64,000 nt of DNA. It comes from Ampullaceana balthica (Eukaryota > Mollusca > Gastropoda > Lymnaeidae). Location of the stretch: assembly GCA_944989445.1 (NCBI GenBank), contig CALYLW010000549.1:39513-103512 (forward strand), in the 5' to 3' direction. Below are positions 45,531-56,262 of the stretch, one piece after another. The position numbers and the translations under genes were made by a program. Numbering within the stretch: the stretch's first letter is position 1; every line of letters starts with the position of its first letter. The notes under the pieces are model-generated. The model ran no database searches. It had not been told where the DNA came from and saw only the letters and a list, made by a program, of their open reading frames with translations.

Positions 45531-45735
45531 TTTTACATCGCTCTCTTTTCCAAAATTAAAATATAAGCTAAAACTATGACGTCTTATATTTTTTTAGAAT
45601 CTTTTAGAATTTTTAGAATTTTGCACACCTCCCGATGCGCGCCTTGTATATATACTTAAATAAAAGCTCAAAAATGACGTCATAGAGCTACGGATCATTC
45701 CTTCCAAACTGCGACTTGGGCTATTATATTGTTTA

Positions 45736-45765
45736 CTAGAAATAACCCGTCAAAAATGACGGAAT
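45736..45765 (-). mobile_element. Helitron-like 3' terminus
   Basis: On the minus strand it reads TCCGTCATTTTTGACGGG, a hairpin with a 6-bp or longer stem, then TTATTTCTAG before a T. This is the same end type as at 37762. The rest of the element extends rightward to an unknown point. Confidence 0.55.
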
Positions 45766-46094
45766 CTTTTTTGGTTTGAGTTCAATATAAAATTACTGCT
45801 GTAAAAATTATTATGTGTATAAGATAATTCAAAAAACAATATATTCAAAAAAAGGAATAATTAGTTATTTAGTTCAAAATTTCTTTAATAACAATATTTT
45901 CTTGTACATATTATCGAGTTCTTTAGCAAATCTCATTACATTTACAATAAATTTTAATATGCGATAGCAACGATCGCAGAGCCGCCTAAAAGCACTATAA
46001 AACAGCGCCACCTAATAGCATTACAATTAACAATGATGTTTCCCACACTTGCGGCAGTCCTCAGTAAATGAGACATGTATTCTACGCTGTGGTG

Positions 46095-46315
46095 GTCCCG
46101 TAGCTATGGCGGGTCGAAGTAGGAAAAATCCACATCCACCCTTTGGGTGGAAACTCCCTTGAGAGGCAGATTAAACCGACTAGTGCGGCGCCCCTCTGCC
46201 CAGGCAGCCCCCTCTCCTAGGGGACCGTCTCGGGGGTGTTCCCGTCGGCCGCCACATCTTGGTGGAGGTGTGAGGGTTGCCGGGGAATTCCCCATAGGGC
46301 CTTATAAGAGTTTTA
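46095..46315 (-). mobile_element. GC-rich insertion, possible LINE/SINE fragment
   Basis: About 220 bp of much higher GC content than its flanks. On the minus strand it can be read as MWRPTGTPPRRSPRRGGCLG, then stops. Its GC-rich, MW-starting minus-strand frame resembles in kind the insertion at 49911-50133. The family is unknown and no target duplication was identified. Confidence 0.4.
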
Positions 46316-46829
46316 GATAACTCAGGGTCTTTGACACCATCTCGTATGTCACATAATAGCATTACATCCATACAAACAACGGGAATGAACCAGCATTCAT
46401 TAAACTGACAACGGGAATGAACCAACTTTCATTAAACTGGTGTCAAACACATAAGCTTTATTTTGATTCTTTCATTAAATTATTCAAGCAAATCATACAT
46501 TCAACCATAACGGTTTTTTTAAAATTTGAAATCAAGATGTCATATAAAGAGAGAGAAGATGTTGATAAGAGATATAAAAACAAAATCCATCGCAGCGCCA
46601 CCTAACAGCATTACATCCATACACACCACGGGAATTATGTATATTGATAACTTTAAAAAAAAACAACTAACTTGTACAATCGAATGCATCTAACATAATT
46701 ATTGATCTTGCTAAAAAATAATAGTAACAATTGAATAACCAACACTGTCACGGTCGGATAGCGTGGATGTTTTGATATAAGTGAGCACGGGTTGCTGTTA
46801 ACGAAATGAGATGATCTTTGGGCGTCCGT

Positions 46830-47588
46830 TGTAGAAATCGGGCTGTTCCTTGTGCGCTCATTTGAGGAGTTTGGGCTGTTTCTAGTGCACTCCTTTGTAG
46901 AGTTTGGACTGTTTCTGGTGCGCTCCTTTGTAGAGTTTGGGCTGTTTCTGGTGCACTCCTTTGTAGAGTTTGGACTGTTTCTGGTGCGCTCCTTTGTAGA
47001 GTTTGGGCGTTTCTGGTGCGCTCCTTTGTAGAGTTTGGGCTGTTTCTGATGCGCTACTTTGTAGAGTTTGGGCTGTTTCTGGTGCGCTACTTTGTAGAGT
47101 TTGGGCTGTTTCTGGTGCGCTACTTTGTAGAGTTTGGGCTGTTTCTGGTGCGCTACTTTGTAGAGTTTGGGCTGTTTCTGGTGCGCTCCTTTGTAGAATT
47201 TGGGCTGTTTCTGGTGCGCTACTTTGTAGAGTTTGGGCTGTTTCTGGTGCGCTCCTTTGTAGAGTTTGGGCTGTTTCTGGTGCGCTACTTTGTAGAGTTT
47301 GGGCTGTTTCTGGTGCGCTACTTTGTAGAGTTTGGGCTGTTTCTGGTGCGCTACTTTGTAGAGTTTGGGCAATTTCTGGTGCGCTCCTTTGTAGAGTTTG
47401 GGCTGTTCCTCGTACGCTACTTTGTAGAGTTTGGACTGTTTCTGGTGCGCTACTTTGTAGAGTTTGGACTGTTTCTGGTGTGCTACTTTGTAGAGTTTGG
47501 ACTGTTTCTGGTGCGCTACTTTGTAGAGTTTTGACTGTTTCTGTTGCGCTACTTTGTAGAGTTTGAGCTGTTTCTTGTGCACTCCATG
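46830..47588. repeat. 33-bp minisatellite, about 23 copies
   Basis: The unit is TTTCTGGTGCGCTACTTTGT followed by AGAGTTTGGGCTG. Because 33 is divisible by 3, the array stays open in two + strand frames (187 and 172 codons) and on the minus strand, where an 11-residue HQKQPKLYKVA repeat runs for 309 codons (47582-46653). That minus-strand frame begins at a GTG, has a stop upstream and no ATG, and runs into unrelated sequence. I therefore do not call it a gene. Confidence 0.9.
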
Positions 47589-47720
47589 CTTGTCTATGTT
47601 TCAGATACCAAGACGCAACGATGTGTTATGAATTGTCGTGAGCAGACAAAAGCACTTCCGGGGGTAGGGGAGGGGAGAGTTGTGTGTACCAAAGTACGAA
47701 GCGTGAGAGGAGAGTATTTG

Positions 47721-47905
47721 GTTGTGCTATACTATTAACGATGTTATAGTTAGAAGGTAGAAGAGCAACTGGGTTGTGCTAAACTATGAACGATGTTATA
47801 GTGAGGAGGTAGAAGAGCAACTGGGTTGTGTTATACTATCAACGATGTTATAGTTAGAAGGTAGAAGAGCAACTGGGTTGTGCTATACTATTAACGATGT
47901 TACAG
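47721..47905. repeat. 52-bp tandem repeat, 3.5 copies
   Basis: The unit starts GTTGTGCTATACTATTAACG at 47721, 47773, 47825 and 47877, with few differences. Confidence 0.92.
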
Positions 47906-47967
47906 TATTTTCAAGTTGTAAACTTTACGGACACAGCCAAGTCCTAATCATGTGATGAAATCTTTTT

Positions 47968-49545
47968 TAAATCCCTTATATTAACTTCAAAATCGTGTCT
48001 GTAGTCATCTCTGTCGTTCGTCGTCAGGCGGAAAAAACAAAAGTAAAAAAATGACCAACTTCCCGTGATGATATCGAGCTAAAATGTGGCACATTGACTC
48101 GTGTCACCTAACAATGCATCGTATCATAATTTCAGATTGATCGAAAGTTTTGTAATTAAAATAATGTATTTTTAGTTTATCTCTATATAACATATATAGG
48201 GCGGGTTCGAGCCCAGGTACTGGCAAGGCCCCTGGGGCATTGTGCTGGCCACACATTCCCCTGCTCGTTAGTAGTTTCTAAAAACTTGTGAACGCTACAT
48301 CACTTGCCCCATAGTCCGTCATGGACTAGAAAGGGTGTCATTCATTCATATAATATATGTTATTCAAATTCACGGTTAGTTATTGTTTTTCTTTCACGTG
48401 CCAGTTGAGTCGAAGCATTGGCGCCACCCGTCCATGTCGACACCCACTCTCGTTCCTTGCCCCGGTTTTAAGGCCAGGGGATATCAGTTGGTGTCAGTCT
48501 GTAAATGTTTGTCGCTTACCAAAACATAATCAATACTTTTAGTTATGTCTCATATTTAAGGGATTTATAGTAAAAAAAATATTGTTTTTACAGGTCTTTT
48601 AAAATCCTTTATATTAACTTCACCGCCGTCTCTGTCTCTCTGTCTGGGGGGGGGGCATAATTTTAAAATGACTCACTTCCCGTGATGCCATCGAGCTGAA
48701 ATTTGGTACATGGACCTGTGTCACCTAACAATGCATCGTATCAACATTTCAGATCGATCAACGTAGCGTAATTAAATTAATGCATTTTAATTTATCTCTA
48801 TACGACGTATGTAATTCAATTTCACAGTTTGTTATTTTTTTTTCACGTGACAGCTCACTTCGCGCGTTGACACAATATCGTCGATGTACCGGCGTGCTTT
48901 TGTTTACATTTTACGTGTCACGCTGAGCTCGGTCCAACGATCGATGACCAGCCCTTCCACTCTCCCAACCCCCACCCCCCTGTTATAAAGCAAAGGGGAG
49001 TTAAGACAGATTCAGTCTGTAAATGTTTGTCGCGTTAAAACATAATCAATACTTTTAGTTATGTCTCATTTATAAGCGATTTATAGTCAAAAACTTTGTT
49101 TTTACGGGTTAGTTTTATTAAATCCATTATATTAACTTTGAAATCTTGTCGTTCTTTGTCGGGCAGGTGGAAAAACAAAAGTCAAAAATGACCAAATTCT
49201 CAGGATGGTATCGAGCTGACATTTGGCACATAGACTAGTGTTACTTAAAAAATGCATCGTGTCAAAATTCAGATCGATTGAATGTACCGTAATTAAATTA
49301 ATGCACTTTGAGTTTATCTCTATAAACTATATTTAGCAGTCGCTATTGTTTACATTTTACTGGTCATTTGACTTCACGTCAGTCATCGATGACCACATCT
49401 CGTGTTTAACACCAGAGGAGTTCACTCAGTTTCAGGCTGTAAATGTTTGTTTCGTTCGAAAATAATCAATACTTTAAGTTCTGTCTCATATATAAGGAAT
49501 TTATAGACAAAAACTTTGTTTTTTACGGGTTGTTTAATTAAATGA
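47968..49545 (+). repeat. Tandem array of the ~0.5-kb dispersed unit, about three copies
   Basis: Each copy starts near AAATCCCTTATATTAACTTC (47970, 48600, 49125). It contains CTTCCCGTGATG.CATCGAGC and AATGCATCGTATCA, and ends TAATCAATACTTTTAGTTAT before the next. The first copy is interrupted by the tRNA-like SINE at 48195-48350. The units are diverged from one another by point changes and small gaps, so the array is old. Confidence 0.75.
48195..48350 (+). mobile_element. Second tRNA-derived SINE type (B box and CATT tail)
   Basis: GGGTTCGAGCCCAGGTACTG contains a B box (GGTTCGAGCCC). A GC-rich body follows (TGCTGGCCACACATTCCCCT, ACGCTACATCACTTGCCCC) and a short TCATTCATTCAT-like tail. The sequence differs from the SINE at 29164 but shares ACATCACTTGC. 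It lies inside a copy of the 0.5-kb unit and is 5' truncated (no A box seen). Confidence 0.55.
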
Positions 49546-49743
49546 CTCACGAGTTGATGACGTCATTTAACTTCCCGTGTTACTTGGTGTTTTCCTGACC
49601 CAGCAGTGACTCTATCGGAGGGGTTGACAGTGATTGATCTCTGTGGCAAAGGAAAGACCTAGTTCCCACCTAGATAACGGATCCGCCACAAACACAAACA
49701 ATATTTAAAAAGTTTACGAAAACTACATAAATTATTACACACA

Positions 49744-50230
49744 CTAGCGATATACTCGAGTTTTTTTTAACGGTTGTTTACTGAATACACTTTGATGTCA
49801 ATGGCAAGTTGTTTTTGTCTCACAAAAATCGTTCATCAGCCGAACTCCCCTTATAGTGATGCCGTCATACACACTAGCGATATACTCGAGTTTTTTAACG
49901 GTTGTTTAGTTAATTCCACCCCTCCTTGTGAGGTCAACTTAGTGGGAGGCATCCTCGACTTTCTGTCTTAGATGCCCAGGTGGCCGCTTCAGAAGCGACC
50001 GCTCCGGGGGGTTTTTCCCAGCTGTCAAAGTCCTTTTCTGGGGGAGGGGGCCAGATAGCTGGGAGGGTCTTCCAGGAAGACCCATGAAGAGCACTAGGCT
50101 CGGGGCTTCTGATTTTCTTCCACATGTAGGATCAACGGTTGTTTAGTAAATACACTTGGATGTCAATGGCAACTTTTTTTTTCTCACAAAAATCGTTCAT
50201 CAGCCGAGCTCTCCTTATAGTGATGACGTC
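49744..50230 (-). repeat. Two ~130-bp units with Helitron-like ends, the second interrupted
   Basis: Both units start CACTAGCGATATACTCGAGT (minus-strand end ...TATATCGCTAG before T) and contain GGTTGTTTA, GATGTCAATGGCAA and AATCGTTCATCAGCCGA. The second (from 49870) is split by a 223-bp insertion at 49911-50133 and resumes after it. Confidence 0.65.
49911..50133 (-). mobile_element. 223-bp retroposon-like insertion with a 14-bp target duplication
   Basis: AACGGTTGTTTAGT flanks the insertion on both sides (49897-49910 and 50134-50147). The uninterrupted neighbouring unit shows the target had only one copy. The insert is GC-rich. On the minus strand it has a 63-codon ATG frame (50125-49934) beginning MWKKIRSPEPSALHGSSWKT. 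A 14-bp duplication points to target-primed retroposition (LINE or SINE) rather than a hAT or Helitron. I do not recognise the family. Confidence 0.7.
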
Positions 50231-50524
50231 ATACTATTTATATACCGGAATAATCAGAAGACGCTATGATATCTCTTGTGTGTTTTTTCTCGTATGCTTC
50301 CGTAACACAACAAAATAAATAAACAATAAATGTATACCGACTAATTAAAGTTACGGTTAAAATGTCTTCATAAAACAGGACCGTTCCCAATCTTAGGACC
50401 AGTTCAATGTTAACAACCTTAATAAAAACTGTTCTTTTATTCAATTCATTTTAGTGGATTTCCAAAAATTCATAACTACATTAGCAACCGGATCCCCCAA
50501 AAATATGCCAATAGTATCCGGCCA

Positions 50525-50815
50525 CACCCTAGTTTGTTTTAAATAACAACACAAAATAATTAAATAATAAGGCACAGCTTTTTACTATTTTAATACATTA
50601 TTTAGATACTTGAAAACATCTTTTAAATATTCAATAATGTCAGTTAAATAATATGGCAAATTATTTAAATACAAGGTAACATCAATTAACTTCTATGATA
50701 CATGATTTTATTATTAAGATTCATAATTTAAATACTAGGACACATCATGTAAATAGAAAAGCACATCATATAATTACTAGAATACATTATTCCAATACAA
50801 AGACACATTTTTTAT
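50525..50815. repeat. Degenerate short tandem repeat (TTTAAATACTAGGACACATCA)
   Basis: About ten very diverged copies of a ~28-bp unit built from a TTTAAATA half and a GG/CACATCA half. It is an old minisatellite. Confidence 0.55.
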
Positions 50816-51059
50816 TTTATACAAATAATTATAGACTGGAGAAATATACATATAAAACTACGTCGTTTGACAAAATGATTACAGTAAATCACTTACAGCT
50901 GAACAGATTGCTTTAATTAAATAATTAACCAGCAAGCTGTACATATTTGATGTTAATTTGAGAATTACAATTTTTTTAAAGATAATAAAATCCATTGATA
51001 CTGCGCTCCATGTGTTATTCTTTTATATCATAGTAGAGAAACTAATATGCTTTGTCTAG

Positions 51060-51800
51060 AATTTATTTTATAAATAGAGCTTTAGAGCCCATTTAGCAAT
51101 ATATTGATATTGAATCACTTAAGTTAAGAGATCTAAATCAAGTGACTTGCACTTGTAAAACAAAATTCTAACAAGCAATGCCTAAAGACGAGAAATATAT
51201 ATCATATGAATTGAGTTAAAATAGGAGGATTTAATTTCCTGGTTTTCATTATATGTAAATCAATAGAAATTAAAATCTGATTGTTTTACATAAATCCTTA
51301 ATTTTATAAATCCATTTTAAAACATAAAATTAAATATTTTTGTAACACAACTTACAAATAAATTGTCTCATAAAACTTTTAATTATATTTTAATAGAATT
51401 TTAAAACCAAAAAATATACTTTTTTAACAATTAATATTGCACTTTAAGTTTCTTAAAAAATTACATTAACACCGGTGCTGTATGGTGCCGCGCTGACAAG
51501 AAATATTATTTTAATGCATGTCTAATATGATAACATTACGTCATTAAAAATTGTATTGCTTTTACTGACTGGAAAAATATATTCTTCATTGATATGATTA
51601 TTATGAGGTGTAAGGTTTGGAAAGACATTGGCTAATATGACCTTCTATTTCTTTCTATTGTTATCTGTTTCAAGGAAGACGTTATTGCTTACACTTTTGT
51701 TTGGTCACCATTCAGTACGGCTCTCCACATATGTTGTTTTCTGTCTTCATCTGTCTTCCTTACAATATATCGTTCAACATAAAGATACGCTTCCTATTCA
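51060..51800 (+). repeat. Left arm of a large inverted repeat
   Basis: The segment is homologous along its length to the reverse complement of about 63250-64000. Shared blocks in the same order include AAGTGACTTG, TTTCCTGGTTTTC, CTCATAAAACTTTTAATTA, ACACCGGTGCTGTAT/CATCGGTGCTGTATTG, GCTGACAAGAAAT, GACTGGAAAAATATATTCTT and TTATTGCTTACACTTTTGTT. The arms differ at perhaps a fifth to a quarter of positions by eye. Neither has a long frame; a short SVSR..LLLTLLF stretch is alike in both translations. Confidence 0.75.
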
Positions 51801-52338
51801 ATATTTCTTATATACAATGATATAATTTCTTTTTCACTGGCATGATTTATTCTTATGATTATTCTTGAGCCACATTCTGTTCTTAACAACTCAGTATTTG
51901 TTTTCGATTCCTTTCATGACATAGTCATAAAGCTTCTTATAAACCACATTTCTCCTATATTCAGTGTTTTCCTTGATTCTTTGTCTATTGTCCAACATAC
52001 ACCCCCTAATTGTAGATCATACCAAAGATATCCTTTCAATATGCGCATTTTGATACATATTTATATGGTGCTGTTTTTTCTGGCACTGAATATTCATAGG
52101 AAACTGAGCTATTGCATTTCTTCTCTTTATTTCTTTTTTTCCATTTGTCTTCATGTGTTATTGTAAATACTAGCGATTAAACTCAATTGACTTGTTGTTT
52201 TCGGAGGTTCTGTTTTCTTATAGATTACCATTAATTATTTTTTACTGAGATTGAGCGTTTGCTATTACGATAGTATTTCCAATTCTCTATTATTTTTGGC
52301 TGAGAGAAAACAGAAATTGGAAACAAAAATGTTGATTT
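51801..52338. other. Non-coding DNA between the left arm and the 44-bp array
   Basis: T-rich with hydrophobic short frames (103 codons at 51855-52166) that show no family character. ACTAGCGATTAAACTC at 52167 resembles the Helitron-like CTAG ends elsewhere. Confidence 0.4.
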
Positions 52339-53905
52339 GTCGAGACATGAACATGACAAAACTGATTAGAATATGAGGATAGGTCGAGACATAAACATGA
52401 CAAAACTTATTAGAATATGAGGATAGGTCGAGACATGAACATGACAAAACTGATTAGAATATGAGGATAGGTCCAGACATGAACCTGACAAAACTTATTA
52501 GAATATGAGGATAAGTCAAGACATGAACATGACAAAACTGATTAGAATATGAGGATATGTCCAGACATGAACATGACAAAACTGATTAGAATATGAGGAT
52601 AGGTCGAGACATGAACATGACAAAACTGATTGAAATATGAGGATAGGTTGAGACATGAACATGACAAAACTTATTAGAATATGAGGATAAGTCAAGACAT
52701 GAACACGACAAAACTGATTAGAATATGAGGATAAGTCAAGACATGAACATGACAAAACTGATTAGAATATGAGGATAGGTCAAGACATGAACATGACAAA
52801 ACTGATTAGAATATGAGGATAGGTTGAGACATGAACATGACAAAACTTATTAGAATATGAGGATAAGTCAAGACATGAACACGACAAAACTGATTAGAAT
52901 ATGAGGATAGGTCAAGACATGAACATGACAAAACTGATTAGAATATGAGGATATGTCCAGACATGAACATGACAAAACTGATTAGAATATGAGGATAGGT
53001 CGAGACATGAACATGACAAAACTGATTGAAATATGAGGATAGGTTGAGACATGAACATGACAAAACTTATTAGAATATGAGGATAAGTCAAGACATGAAC
53101 ACGACAAAACTGATTAGAATATGAGGATAAGTCAAGACATGAACATGACAAAACTGATTAGAATATGAGGATAGGTCAAGACATGAACATGACAAAACTG
53201 ATTAGAATATGAGGATAGGTTGAGACATGAACATGACAAAACTTATTAGAATATGAGGATAAGTCAAGACATGAACACGACAAAACTGATTAGAATATGA
53301 GGATAGGTCGAGACATGAACATGACAAAACTGATTGAAATATGAGGATAAGTTGAGACATGAAAATGACAAAACTTATTAGAATATGAGGATAAGTCAAG
53401 ACATGAACATGAGAAAACTGATTAGAATATGAGGATAAGTCAAGACATGAACATGACAAAACTGATTAGAATATGAGAATAGGTCCAGACATGAACATGA
53501 CAAAACTGATTAGAATATGAGGATAGGTCAAGACATGAACATGACAAAACTGATTAGAATATGAAGATAGGTCGAGACATGAACATGACAAAACTGATTG
53601 AAATATGAGGATAAGTTGAGACATGAACATGACAAAACTTATTAGAATATGAGGATAAAACAAGACATGAACATGACAAAACTGATTAGAATATGAGGAT
53701 AGGTCGAGACATGAACATGACAAAACTGATTAGAATATGAGGATAAGTCAAGACATGAACATGACAAAACTGATTAGAATATGAGAATAGGTCCAGACAT
53801 AAACATGACAAAACTGATTAGAATATGAGGATAAGTCAAGACATGAACATGATACAAGTATTAGAAAATGAGGATAGGTCGAGACATGAACATTACAAAA
53901 CTGAT
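52339..53905. repeat. 44-bp minisatellite with a 396-bp higher-order period, about 36 copies
   Basis: The unit is AGACATGAACATGACAAAAC followed by TGATTAGAATATGAGGATAGGTCG. Variants (ACTTATTAG, TTGAAATATG, ACACGAC) recur in a fixed order every nine units. The stretch from 52516 to 52755 is repeated in effect exactly at 52912-53151, an offset of 396 bp = 9 x 44. This is a higher-order repeat like those of centromeric satellites, on a small scale. Confidence 0.93.
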
Positions 53906-53956
53906 AAAAAAATTGACTTTTATAATTAACTTTTCTATGTTAGTGTACTAAATATA

Positions 53957-54115
53957 CACGGTGGTCGAGTGTCATGTGCACTCGGCTGGCGTACCGATGG
54001 CCACGGGTTGAAATCCATGTGAAGGCTGGGATTTCTTCCCGGGGCCAAGGTGACCCTGAGACCACGGAGCATCGGTTGGTTACCCAACACTAGTTAGGGA
54101 AACAAAATAATAATG
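53957..54115 (+). mobile_element. tRNA-derived SINE, 5' part
   Basis: It carries an A-box-like GGTGGTCGAGTG, a mutated B box (GGTTGAAATCC) and CCCGGGGCCAAGGTGACCCT, all alignable with 29170-29300. The 3' half and tail are missing. Confidence 0.75.
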
Positions 54116-54786
54116 AGGATTCTGGGATTAATAAAACACATTTGTTACACATTCTAAGCTAAGCATTTGTTTTAAGATTTACAATGTATTTAATAGTTTT
54201 TACCTATAATTTATCACATTATTTAACTTTCTATTAGTGTTTATTAAATAGATCGACACGTGACAAAACAGTATCTTTCTGCTAGTAAATGTATCAAGCT
54301 GTTCTTAACTTTCATATATTATATCTCGAGTCTCATTGTCATGTAGTAGACAGAGATTAATGTGTTAAACTGAATATATGGATACGTGTGTATTGTCTCA
54401 CGTTGCTTATCAGTGAGATACTAGGGGATAAATTACATTGATATGTACACATTCTAGAATTGAATTGGTTTATGGAATAATTAAAATAGATACTCATTAA
54501 TAAGTGCTGCAACATTGTTTACAATAAATAAATGAAATTTTGGGTCTTAAAGAAACATTTTTTTTCTTAACATAATGTAGAATACATTTAAATAATATAT
54601 CATGTCTGCATACTTTATAAAATACACAAAAGACAGTTACGTGTAGAACGTTGCTTAAAATGATTAAAAATTGTTATTAAATATAGAATTATACAAATAA
54701 AAAAAATATTTTAATGCAATATTAGGTGGGACAGTAGCATGAAAATGTGATGTGAAATATTTATTCGTATATTATTAGTTTTGATG
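54116..54786. other. AT-rich DNA between two SINE pieces
   Basis: No frame or repeat recognised. Confidence 0.45.
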
Positions 54787-54970
54787 CATAAGGATGTCCC
54801 TGAGTCCACCCAGCTTCGAATGGGTACCTAACACTAGTTAGGAAAACAAAGGCGGCTGGGTAATGCGTGGAACACACATAGCCGTGACCTGTCAACGTGC
54901 GTCACTTGCCAAGAGACAAGCATGTTCTGTAGACGCAATAATCTTCTTCTTAGAAGAAGCGTCTGTGGAC
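54787..54970 (+). mobile_element. tRNA-derived SINE, 3' part, abutting the 23-bp array
   Basis: CCCTGAGTCCACCCAGCTTC, GGCGGCTGGGTAATGCGTGG and the TCTTCTTCTTAGAAGAAGCG hairpin align with 29260-29435. Where the GATAA tail would begin, the 23-bp array starts instead. Confidence 0.75.
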
Positions 54971-54974
54971 CTAA

Positions 54975-55338
54975 TACAAGAATACGAGTATTTATCTTAC
55001 AAGACTACGAGTATTTATCTTACAATAATACGAGTATTTATCTTACAAGAATACGAGTATTTATCTTACAAGAGTACGAGTATTTATCTTACAAGAATAC
55101 GAGTATTTATCTTACAACAATACGAGTATTTATGTTATAAGAATACGAGTATTTATGTTAAAAGAATACGAGTATTCATGTTACAAGAATACGAGTATTT
55201 ATCTTACATGAATACGAGTATTTATGTTACAAGACTACGAGTATTTATCTTACAAGAATACTAGTATTTATGTTACAAGAATACGAGTATTTATCTTACA
55301 CGAATACGAGTATTTATGTTACAAGAATACGAGTATTT
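54975..55338. repeat. 23-bp minisatellite, about 16 copies
   Basis: The unit is AGAATACGAGTATTTATCTT then ACA, with a CTT/GTT alternation and a few base changes. Ile/Tyr/Glu-rich frames are artefacts. Confidence 0.95.
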
Positions 55339-55437
55339 AAAAAACTTAAAACTTCTCTAAAGGCCTTTGACATTAGAAATGACTCCTGGGAGGAAGCAGC
55401 CAGTAACCAAGCCCCCCCCCCAAATGTGCTCTATGAT

Positions 55438-55787
55438 ACGGAATTGCGCAGCTGTCTGTGAGGCTAGTAGACAACAGACTGCCAAGACCAAACGTCAAGC
55501 CAGGACGGAATGGCGCAGCTGTCTGTGAGGCTAATAGACAACAGACTGCCAAGACCAAACGTCAAGCCAGGACGGAATGGCGCAGCTGTCTGTGAGGCTA
55601 ATAGACAACAGACTGCCAAGACCAAACGTCAAGCCAGGACGGAATGGCGCAGCTGTCTGTGAGGCTAATAGACAACAGACTGCCAAGACCAAACGTCAAG
55701 CCAGGACGGAATGGCGCAGCTGTCTGTGAGGCTAATAGACAACAGACTGCCAAGACCAAACGTCAAGCCAAGACGGAATGGCGCATG
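55438..55787. repeat. 67-bp tandem repeat, about 5 copies
   Basis: The unit begins CGGAATGGCGCAGCTGTCTG and contains AACAGACTGCCAAGACCAAA and GTCAAGCCAGGA. Copies are spaced 67 bp (for example 55503 and 55570) and nearly identical. It has a higher GC content than the flanks. Confidence 0.95.
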
Positions 55788-56262
55788 TTACATTTTATAT
55801 CAGCAATTTAAAAAAAAAGCTAGTTAATATTATTAATCGTATTAAAAATAATAACATGAAACCAAATGACGAATAGTTTTAAAGAGAATTGTAACCAAGT
55901 TTTGTAAACAGAAGAATAAGGGAAGCAATATTCAAATAAAACATATATTAATAAAGCATATGCTGGTTTCTTACAGATAAAAACAAGGGAGGTCAGAATA
56001 CACCAAAATAATGTTCACCATTTTTTTCCTTTAAGCTTTCGTTATGATAACCAAGATCCTTGACAATTTCAGACCGCAATATTAGCAGCTGACAAGGCTT
56101 GGTGAAACTAAATGCTACAGAGATCACTGCACTGCTCTAAATTTATTTAAATATTTTTAGATACATTTTAATAAGACCTTGTTAATAAAAGGGAATGAAA
56201 GCAGATGTATGGTATGACTACCGGCTTGAGGCTATAGAAATGGTCGTATCAGAAATATATAT
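55788..56262. other. AT-rich DNA before the 29-bp array
   Basis: No frame, repeat ends or RNA gene recognised. Confidence 0.45.

Noticed and set aside
47003..47566. 187- and 172-codon + strand frames with repeated ALLCRVWAVSG and RYFVEFGLFLV
   Set aside because: They are frames of the 33-bp array, with no domain outside the repeat and competing frames on both strands.
51855..52166. 103-codon hydrophobic frame
   Set aside because: The T-rich DNA gives Phe/Leu/Ile runs by chance; no family pattern or context supports a gene.
52265..53723. Several 60-85 codon minus-strand frames (SCSCLDLSSYSN)
   Set aside because: They are by-products of the 44-bp array, which is stopped every few units.
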